A stretch of 64,000 nt of DNA from Astropecten irregularis. Taxonomy: Eukaryota > Echinodermata > Asteroidea > Paxillosida > Astropectinidae. The position numbers and the translations under genes were made by a program. The stretch covers positions 11,304,614 to 11,368,613 of the forward strand of contig OZ020258.1 of assembly GCA_963971285.1 (NCBI GenBank), written 5' to 3'. Under the pieces are notes generated by a model, which ran no database searches, was not told the origin of the DNA, and was given only the letters and a program-made list of their open reading frames with translations. Positions 54,413 through 64,000 of the stretch are shown here, one piece after another. How positions within the stretch are numbered: the first letter of the stretch is position 1; each line of letters opens with the position of its first letter.

Positions 54413-57400
54413 TCTCGCTTCTGTTCCACTTCCGTTTTGTTTGTCTCGTATTCACTTAGTCTCGTTTTTGGTGTAAGACATTTTGTTTCGTCTCATTCCA
54501 TTTTGTTTCCTTTTGGTATGTGTTTTTGCCAATTTTTACAATTTTATTATTCACTTCATTTGTTCTACATCTTTTACAAGGTTTCACTTTTATTTAGGTA
54601 GAATTTGTCTGTCAGCACTCGGCTGTCAGCCAACTAGGCCCACTCAGTGATTACTATGGTGATTTTTTTCTCTCCACTAAATAAATCTGGGAATGTTTTT
54701 TGTCCATTACATCTTAAGAACCACACAAATGCCGCATTTGTGTGAAATTTGGGTTGGTAAGGAGAGACACTTTAATACTAAGAAAGTTAGGTTGATAAAA
54801 TTGTGTGGAGACATTCCAAAGTGATGAGAATTAATTAGCATTCACGTCATAAAAAAATGCATGTTTTTAGGGATATATTTGTCAAGAAAATAAAACTTCA
54901 TTACTTTATATTATTATTTTTTCTTAAGTACTTTGCGATGTGCTTAATATAGTCAGAGATTATTATTTTGTACATTAATCGGAGGGATAGGCCGTATTTG
55001 GTTTCTGTCATTGTTCCTGAGTGATTATGCATGATAATTTACCCAATGAGCAATTTCCAGTTGCAGTCATCAGCCTTCATCTTTCTGATTCCTACCCTTG
55101 GACGTACATGTACTTAATCATTTGCTGATGCCTTGCCATGAGTTCGCTCTGACACCTCCGAGAGCTGTGGGACCCAAACACACCTAGAGTCTGTCTAGCA
55201 GTCGGGTTAATGATGTCCCTCCGAGAGCCGTCTTAAGACGGGTGAGGGGGGTGCTTCACATTCGGGGCAAGAACACTTGCAGTCGTCAACTATTATCAGT
55301 TATTTAGCTTCGGTTGGTAAGCATCGGTTGGTGAAGCCCGGAGTCCCGGTATACAGATGTACATATGTGCACATGTATGTACAGTGACTGCACTTTTGCT
55401 GTAAAACTGCAGAAAGAGGGGAGAGATCGTGTGTTGATTCAACACCTTATTGTAACATGTATCTCTCAATATACGGTATAGCGACACCTGGCATGTGTAT
55501 CAGGCTGTTCACTTAGACCGGACTATTCTTGCTATTCAGTAACATTGACTATTGAGGTTGTATAGCTGTATTCTGTAGGGGCTCAAGAGTAAACACTACA
55601 CAGTCTCCTTCTGCTGTAGTCTTTGTTGCGCCGTCTGTCTGCGGTATATCCTCTCGTTGATTCCGTGGCAATATCGTATCCCGCCATTCCATTTTAATCC
55701 GTGCGGGCACGAGTCGGTGTGGGACTGTGTGTGTGTGCGGTGCGGTACTACCCGGGCCCTTCTTCCTCGGTGCGATGTACGCCAATACCTGTACATGCTG
55801 CCCATATCCATCAGGTCCGTATGTGAGCGTGGTAAGTACTCCTTGCTTTCCCCAATGCACACACACTTGTACTCTATTTACCTGTCGAAATTATTACCTC
55901 TGAGCTCCGCTATAAATGCCCTTTGTGTTCCTCTTTGCAGTGTAACCGGTGCTAAAATAAAATCTGAATAAAACTGATACAGCTTCACCAGAGCAGTCTC
56001 ACATTTTCAATAGGTTGTCCAACGACTATAACACGGTGCTATTGTTGGGATTGGAAATTTGCATTTGTGATCTATGTTTATTTTAATGTTTATTTATAGC
56101 ACCCACTCTACGTTTTTTTGTTTAAATACGTTTTGAGTTAATTATTACTGCAAAAGATGTTCCAAACTTAAACTACTTCAAATGAATATTATCATAACAA
56201 TGAAGAGATTTTAGTTAAGCAGTGTCAAAAGCCGACATCTGTATGTATATATCGGATGTTTATTGTCACTCGTTTTAAGAACAGGATTATACATATTTTC
56301 GTTTGTATAGCTTTATTCATTTGAAACATTTCCCTATTCCTATATTTGAAAGAAAAGGTATACATACGTTTTGTTCAAGTTATTTTTTTAAAGATGATTT
56401 TTTCACGAGGTATCCTCTCATGTCTGATAATGAAAATATTCTTCGTCGTAGACTACACCGTCATTAGGTCTATAATGGATACGACCTTTGTGTTACCGCA
56501 GTAGAAATGTGCATGCTCCTCGCTACTGCCGGGATGCCACAAGCAGTTCCAAGATACCTTTGTCCCTCACGAATTACAAAATCAAAGCTGTTCGCTCGAG
56601 CGTGACCTTTGTTCAATTACTGGCTCTGTACTTGGTGGCTCAAGCGTGAATGACATTTCAGAGATGTCGGAGATGAATAAATAATTTAAAAAACCCAAAG
56701 TATAAGTCATTAAAATGAAGCGCGTTAAATTTATAGTGCTTAAAATGCTAATTTGGTATAAATAATTGCTAAAATCAAAAGGCGGTGTACAGCTAATGGA
56801 AAGTCAAGGTTATGATTTCAGTATTAAGCTCTGAACATTGTTGATAAGCTATGTGCTGATGGTGCATCCTGTACTGTGACATGTAGATGTATCTCTGGAA
56901 ATGGTGACATTTCCTAAAATGGAGCTCCATGAATTCTAGCAGTGACTAACAAAATGATAAATATTTTTACATTGCATATTAGGGAGACACTAATTAGCGT
57001 CTAAAAGTGATCATTTTGGGAGACATCTGCAAATAGGGAGACTTTATGGTGTCTCCCTATTATACCAACTAAAGACATATTTTTACTGTCCATATTTTAA
57101 TAGAAGACAGAGAATGTGCTCAAAATGAACATATGTCAATTTCAAGTTCATTGGTTTGGAGAATGTTTAGAAATAGGTAAGCTAAGTTTGTGCACGACCC
57201 AATGAGAAAGTCTCCCTAAATACCCATTCCCAGTAATTCAAATAACCTTCCTTATCTCCACAATTTTTTTTTTTTTCATCAAATGAGCGGTTTTAAACTG
57301 TTAGAGGAGAAGAAGAGAAAAATCTCATTTTGCATTCTCACACTGAAATGTAATAACTGGCGTAAACATTCCACAATTACATATTTGTATAACAATCCTG

Positions 57401-60400
57401 CATCCTTTGTTTGTCAGTGTATATCTTTGTACAGACAGTACGTTTTGCAACGATGGGTCACATGCCAGATAATTGAAAAATGCCGCAATCCCGAGACACA
57501 CTTATACAGTGGGGCACCGAAAGTCTCACAGCTAATTCACCATGTGAGGTTTAAAAAAAGACATGTGTTGACCAAATCGGTACATGCTCCATGCACACGA
57601 AGATCACTCTTAAAAAAAAGGGATATTTTTGCATTCAGATGTGCGCTGACTCGCCAAATTGCCATTGTCGGAGACAATTTAAGGATTGATCAATCGGGAA
57701 ACAGACCGTAACATCTGGTGGGATCTGACCTCCTTTTGCATCTTAATTCTTGTTTGCTCTGGGCATTCAAATAAGGCCCAAATACTTCATATAACGGTCC
57801 CCGATACTTATTGTATGACCCAGATTGCGAAGCCTGAATCATTTTGTCAATATCATTTTGAGGACCTCCGAGTTCATATCTTCAGACCTTGTCTTTGGTC
57901 GGGAGGAAAATTCTACATTGAGTTGTGGATGGCTGTTATGGCCATTGCATGTACGGTAAGACTAGTGAAAAGGATGGAGAATAGTAAACAAAGTGTTATA
58001 CAATCTTATATCTCCAGATGTTAAGAAAGAATCAGATTAATGAAATTAACTAGCTTTCGTTTCTTTCTATTTTTCACTTTTGGATGGAAGAAGTTTATGA
58101 GAATGAAAACAGAAATATGTTTGTAATGTCGGAGGACTGAGGGCTTACTCTATATGGCACTGACTCTGATTGCCTCAGTTTCATGCAAAGTTTCATTCAT
58201 GTCTTCAAGGAATTGCATCCTCATACTGTAAAAAGAATTATTTACACATGTAGCTTAAAGCTAATTTACATATTACAATTACCATATTCATAATGCATTA
58301 ATGAATATTCATACATAAATGCGAATAATCTATTTATAAGCAGATGGCTTTCAGCCGAGCAAGACTTGCCAAATTGTGCCGATGTTCAAGTTATACTTGC
58401 ATGCATCATAATACTGTACATACCGTAGTTTATCACGAGCCAAACAATAATATTTAATTGATTGAAAATGCATGAGGTAGCCATTACAATGTGTACAAGT
58501 GGCTCATTGGAAGCCAAGCTTCAAATCTTTTCAAGAGTCACTAACCTGAAAAATGTTGACGGCTAAACTTTTTCTTCTTCTTTCGATTACAGTAGGTTGG
58601 GTGGGTGTTTTGGTAGGTTGCGGAATCACTATTCAGTTTTTTGTGTGAGTTTAATATATATCTTTTGTGCCTCATTTTGATATTTTGTCCGCAGCACCAA
58701 TTGCAGGGTGCCACCCTCAAGGACCCCAGCGCTGTTTTCTCTGACACAGATACAGGCCAATGTCAATAGCGAAAAATATGCCAATGTGGACGCGCTCCCC
58801 TCGTATATTAAACCCATTCCTTTTCTTTCTTTTTTCGTTTTTCTCTCGCTCTTTTTTTTTCTTCTTTTTTTTCATTTACCTCCTCCCTATATGTTGATAC
58901 CACGCCGGCCATACATTATTGAATAGTCACTGTTAACTTACCATGCAGAGGCACAAACACAGCCCCATTGTCCCGTCCGAAGGACGAAGCCCAATTCATT
59001 CCCCCTGTTAGCTTTGCACCTAGAATAAACACATTTGGTGTGACGACCACGTGTGCACCATTTACACAGGCGTAGGACGGTGGCAAGTGTTTTCTTTTTT
59101 CTTTTTTTCTCGTCTATTTTTTTTTTTTTTTTTTTTACTCTTTTCTTCCCCCCCTTTTTTTCATTATTATTAAAGCACAGGGTGACATTTTTACCACGCT
59201 CTCTGCAGTCTTCTAATTATTAGTCGGGCTTCCTCCCCTACAACCATACCAGGCTAGTTCCCTCTCGTGTGTGTTCAACAAATTTTGCGTGGGCCAAAAT
59301 GTTTGAAGTAGACTTTTTCCTTCTTCTTCTTCTGTTTTTTTGTCCCATGCGCTAAGGTTGTGTTGATATTGTGAATGTTTGGTTTAAACAAATTCCTGGT
59401 CTGAGCTGTATCACCCCCTCCATTTTTCAGGCCGAGATGGCTGGATTTGGGGGTTCGACTGAGTTTGTTCGTCGAACGGCATGTTTGTTTGTAAATTAAA
59501 TTGCAGGCGACGATGGGGGCCTTTCTCAATTTGTGTCTGTTCGTAATTTTGCATCAGTATTGTGTGGGTTGCCCCGTGTTGTGGTAAGATTCTTTTTCCG
59601 CGATTTGGTCAAATTTTTGCTAGTTTCATCATCCATTGGTGTAGTATTTGGATGATTTAATTAAACTGTATGCATCATTGTCTTCTGTACTGTAGATATT
59701 GTCATTACGACAACAGCACACTACATGTACGTGCCATCCAGATTAGCAGGGTATTATTTGTGTTTGCAGGTCTGTTTCTACTTCTTCATTTGATGAAACG
59801 TGCAATTAAAAAACTCTTCATCACTAGTTTGCAAAAAGAAAACCCCCTCTAAAACAACACCAAACTATTTTGGTAATAAAGGTTTGCTTAAATTTGATTC
59901 TAATTTGTACGGGGTGTAGGCGAACGCCTTTTGTGGGCTAGATTTCAAAGTGTTCTTTTTGCATGCTGTACGTACTGTTGGCTGCCTCGGGATGCCCATG
60001 AACAAATTGCCTCGTGTTGCAGGAGCCTCTAGCATTACGTGCGGGCATTTGGGCATGCCTTTACCCATTGTTCAAACACCGTCCTTAGTTCTTGATCCCA
60101 TCAGTGCCTCCGTCACAGACCAAATTGCCTGTGATTGGGTCGTGCATCACTTTTGCCACACTTCGCATCTCCACGCTCATCCATGTTCCAAATATGCAGC
60201 GTGATCCCGATATTCCCAATCAGTATGCATAAATTTGTGCCAAGTCAAGCAACAAGAAAAAAGTACAAAGCCCCCTACCCACATCTTGTATCTTGTACGA
60301 GGTCCCTGGCTGATGTACATCCTTTTAATACATGTACATGTATATACCCTGGTTCATGGGTCTATAAGGCAGATCCTTGGTTTCTTGATCCCTCGCAAAG

Positions 60401-60828
60401 CCATGCAGGGTGTGAGGGTGGTGCTATCCTAACCTTTATGCACGGTCTCGTTCTTCTCCTTCTCTTCATCACCCCGCCGTCGGCCCAGTGTTTTCTGGGA
60501 AGTGCAAACTGTGGCACCTTCACGGCTGCCGGAACAGCAAGAGGGACCTGGACAAACTCGATAGGGTATTGTTGTATTCAGTGTGAATAGACTTTTCTCC
60601 TCTTTCCGGGTAGATGTTGCCCGAGCTTTGGACCTAGGCCCAGTTTCTCTTTGCCGGTGTTGCCAGTTTCACTTTGGATCATTTTTTTTTCAATAACATG
60701 GGCAGGTCTCTTCAGCTCTTGAGTGATAATAATTAGCCTCCTGATTGCCTACTTTTGTGGGCAGGATTGAAAACTTAGAAACGTTCTCTTCCACTAAGGT
60801 CTTCCATTAAACCCAACCCAATGAATAG
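54413..60828. other. Gene-poor stretch; one weak candidate exon
   Basis: Mostly AT-rich with T-runs at 58848-58875 and 59098-59165. The segment 55620-55831 (plus) is less AT-rich, has a pyrimidine tract before CTGTAG and a strong donor GTAAGT, and one frame stays open for 70 codons. The translation (IPPFHFNPCGHESVWDC...) matches no family I know. Confidence 0.3.
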
Positions 60829-60975
60829 GGGCCAATTTCATAAAGCTCTGCGACATGTCGCAACTCAATTTGCGACGCGTCCTAGCTGCGACGCGTCGCA
60901 TCTACGCGGTGAGTCCATAGAGAAAGGGTGCGTCTTAACTCTGCAACGCGTCGTAAGTTTTATGAAATCGGCTTC
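60829..60975. repeat. Short CpG-rich inverted-repeat element
   Basis: GGGGCCAATTTCATAAAGCTC is answered by GTTTTATGAAATCGGCTTC (complementary ends, one base over a perfect match), with GCGACGCGTC repeated inside. Confidence 0.75.
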
Positions 60976-63154
60976 AGGTTTTTGTTCTGGGTAGACTATA
61001 TATAACTTCATATCGCTGAGTACAGTGTAGAAACTCAATTTGGCCTGTCAGAGTTTTCAACCAGTCGGTGATAAATCAAGTTTTTGTATTATAAAGTGTA
61101 ACCTGGTCCAAGTCTCAAACAAATCTAAACCTTCCTTTATGTGTCTCGGATAAATTTTGAGAAATGTGGTAGCTGTTGTAGCCATGTGGGGCAGAAATGG
61201 TCACTCTCTACGGAGCTTGAACATGATCATAAATATTAAACTAGCATGGGTCACGCATGGACACTGTGACTTTCTTTTATGGTTCGTCTAAGATGTATAG
61301 CACCCCACATGTAGGCCTTCAGGAAGCGAGCCTAAAATTTTATGTTCCAGGCTCGACACCCCGTGAAATGAAGAAGGAAAAAAAATCCATCTTGGAGAGA
61401 ATATCATGTACAGGTCTATAAATGGCAGGAATATGGGCCCCAGGTGGGGCGGGCTCATAATGGGCCTGTTTGCCTTGCAGTGAATACCTCCTATGCTGTA
61501 TACTGACCCTTACACACTCACACTTAAGCCCCTATAATTCACCGCTAAAAAACCATTGCTTTGGCTTGGTCTACAATCAGCCCAAATAGGCCTGGCGGTG
61601 ACAGGGTACTAATTACAGGCACTGTGCGCTTCGGTGGCGGGGACCGGGCACGGGGTCTTTGGGGAAATAGTCCCACCGATGATGACGTTGGCTGACAGCT
61701 GGTTTGACGGGGACAACGAAAATAATAAATGAAACTGTTTCCTCCCATGTCTTGTGTATATATGTACAATGTACAATCATCCACAGTTTTCATGATTGGC
61801 TCTTTGCATCTTGTATACACACTACATGGACTATGTAGTAAGTTTGATAACAACATGCTAATCATTTGAATATAATCATGTTAATCTATCCTGCATTGCC
61901 CGGACACTAATTGGAGCGATTTTTATCAAATTATAACAATGCATTATATACCATAGATAGAATCTTGCATCATTTATTTTGAAGTTCAAATCACATCACT
62001 CCTTCCCGGTTTTCCTATGAAAATTAATCCTGAATGTGTCACTGAAACTAACAAAATGACTAATCTGACAAAAATTTCAAACGGAGGAAAGTGGTTGATT
62101 TAATTATGTAGAAGACTAATTGGTGGAAATGGCTGTACGGCAAATGGTGTTTCTTAAGAGAAAAGGCATTAATGATTGTTTGGAAACAAGCCTGCCATAT
62201 TTTAGAGGAACTAAACCGTGTATATGCACAACAGCATTTTAGCAATTTATGTGAGGAGTGGGTCAGAAGCTAATTAGATAATGGACTGGAAGTGAGAGTC
62301 TTGATGAAGTAGTACAGGCCAATTATTACCCGGCCCTGGTCAGATATATGATGTTAGATAAAGTCCCCTTTTTTTGCTATTGAGCACAGAGCCCCGGACA
62401 AATTAGCACAAGGCCTCTGGTTTGTTCTTGGCTCGGCCCATCGCATCCAATCAGGGCGAATGGGCCTAGTGGCAGACAGGCTGGCATCTTGGACTATTTC
62501 ACGATGAGATACCCGGCGAGGATGCAAGTACCGCGTCCATCCTGTCGCCTTCCCTGGAGACCGGCCCCCGCATCCAGGCAGAACTGTGAGCTGCTCTGAA
62601 AGTTCTTTAGCTTCACAGCTCAACAATGATGCCAATTTTTTTTTTCAAAAAAAGGAGCTAGCTGCTGCCATTTTAGAATTAAGACCGTCCCAAAGCTGCA
62701 GCACCAAGGCAAGGAAAAAAAGAAAAAAAGACGGAGATCCCACAAGAAAAAGCCTTTACTTTTCACACTCTATTAGTATGATTAAATATTTTCTCTTCGT
62801 GTTGTCCATCTTAAGGTTCTGGTTACATCCTGTGGTGTCGGTCCAGTAATCCTATCTTAAAATTTGCAAAAAATCTCACAGCCAGAAAAACCTGATCATC
62901 CCAGGTGGCTTGGTTCCCCATTGCCTTCTTCCCCCGAATTAATTCCCCTGTTTTTTCCCCCTCTCTGCACACCGGCCACCATCATTGCACAAAATGTGAT
63001 AATCTTTATACTGGGTCCTTGGTGTTATTTTTTTCATCCTTGGTGCAAAGAGGGGCCCAGTTCCAGTATCCCTGGCCATCCTGCGTTGCTAATTCCACAC
63101 AGTTGAATTCCATGACCTACTTTGATCAGGCCATTATGCTGGCCTGTCGGGCCC
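60976..63154. other. No gene identified; two less AT-rich islands
   Basis: 61420-61700 and 62370-62640 are noticeably less AT-rich and free of the repeats seen elsewhere in the window; they could be regulatory. No exon was recognised. Confidence 0.4.
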
Positions 63155-63202
63155 CGGTTGCTCGGTTGGTTGGTCGGCCGGTCGGTCGGCCGGTCGGTCG
63201 TT
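63155..63202 (+). repeat. GGTC/GGCC simple repeat
   Basis: Alternating GGTTGGTCGGCCGGTCGGTC units over about 48 bp; it can also pair with itself through GGCCGG. Confidence 0.8.
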
Positions 63203-64000
63203 CTACCCCAATAATTTCCAGCCAGAATCTCAAATCACCCCCGGTTGCCCTGTTCGCCTTTAACACTTTCCTGCCTCGGGGCGATGCACGGACCCCCAAA
63301 GCAGCTGGTCTCACAGTCTCCTTGTCTCAGTCTCCTTGTTGTCACCTTAAACAGCAGGCGATGACCAGCGCAAGATTCCATGAATGTTCCTCCTGATTCG
63401 CTCTATTTTTACAAGTTTTTTTCCCTCCTCTTTCTTTTTTTCAGTGTTCTTCTCTTTTTACAGTACTCGTTTCATCGTAGTGGTTAGACGCTCATAGTTT
63501 GACAGGTCCATTTGATGGAATAAATACCCGGCTCAAGCTAGATAAACTCGGCATTTTCTCAGGGACTGTCGTAGATTTACCAAGTATGATATTATCTCCG
63601 GATCGCCCAGCCACTGCGATTAATGATCCCTTGTATCTGATCAAAAACCCATATCATATAAACACGTCTTATTTCTTTTTTGTTCGTACCCGAGGATTTA
63701 CTTTTCTCTTTTTTGATACTGACGAAACACTATTGGAGTGCATCACTTTGAAGTAACTTGGTAGAAATATTACCTGGAATGTGATTAAGAGTGGGACGAA
63801 TTACCATGATCCTTGTCATATTGCAATGAAATTCATCTTGTAACATCATCTAGGAAATTATTGGAATCATAAGCTTAATGATCACACGACAAAACAACAA
63901 TGAGGAAACATAATGATAATATCACAAGTCCACAGAAATCCTTCCATCCAACAAACTTGGAATAGGATATTGTGTATTTTAATTAGTTGTCACAACTATG
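63203..64000. other. No feature identified
   Basis: AT-rich unique-looking sequence to the right edge; nothing coding recognised. Confidence 0.5.

Noticed and set aside
55657-55830. RING-finger-like reading (NPCGHESVWDC)
   Set aside because: The Cys/His spacing does not fit a RING or any zinc-binding pattern I know, and no CPxC follows.
1-64000. Retroviral, LTR or Polinton remains
   Set aside because: No long terminal direct repeats or recognisable gag, pol, env or capsid reading was seen; the one reverse-transcriptase-type relic is the LINE end at 5344-5529.

Overview
The window looks like nuclear DNA of a marine invertebrate animal, most likely a deuterostome such as an echinoderm, hemichordate or lancelet. 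The reasons are an AT-rich base composition, a MAPK15-type kinase split into many small GT-AG exons, tRNA-derived SINEs with short simple-sequence tails, hAT elements, and many short non-autonomous elements inserted at TTAA (T2/Kolobok-like). The species cannot be named from the sequence. I saw no bacterial, organellar, retroviral or Polinton sequence.

Region 1 (1 to about 12.0 kb) is one gene on the minus strand: MAPK15 (ERK7/ERK8). Ten coding exons can be placed at base level, with every splice site and every phase agreeing. They run from the start codon at 11374 down to an exon at 645-749, and the last exon or exons lie near or beyond the left edge. The protein has the full kinase core (GKGAYG, catalytic Lys, Phe gatekeeper, HRDHK, DFG, TEY, APE) and the start of the Pro/Ser/Arg-rich tail typical of this family. 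All nine complete introns contain repeat-derived sequence, including two hAT elements with 8-bp target duplications, foldback elements, SINEs and a LINE 3' end. About 410 bp upstream of the start codon is a near-perfect RFX X-box, which fits a gene known to work in cilia.

Region 2 (12.0-18.75 kb) is a transposon nest. A hAT-type element carries a second copy of its own family, each with its own 8-bp target duplication, and the inner one holds an array of eight perfect TGACGTCA octamers. Next come several TTAA elements, one inserted inside another, and a duplicated unit whose second copy preserves near-empty insertion sites.

Region 3 (18.75-48.6 kb) is mostly non-coding. It holds scattered TTAA elements, SINEs, a 5 x 173-bp tandem array, a 420-bp foldback with arms 99% identical, and a possible 5' exon of a plus-strand gene (31438-32336) with an ATG in good context just before a splice donor.

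Region 4 (48.6-64 kb) holds about 40 copies of a 38-bp polypyrimidine minisatellite (49.06-50.71 kb). Beyond it is gene-poor sequence with a few less AT-rich, repeat-free islands that may be regulatory. The long open frames over the minisatellite are an artefact of its composition. Apart from MAPK15 I can name no protein-coding gene in the window.
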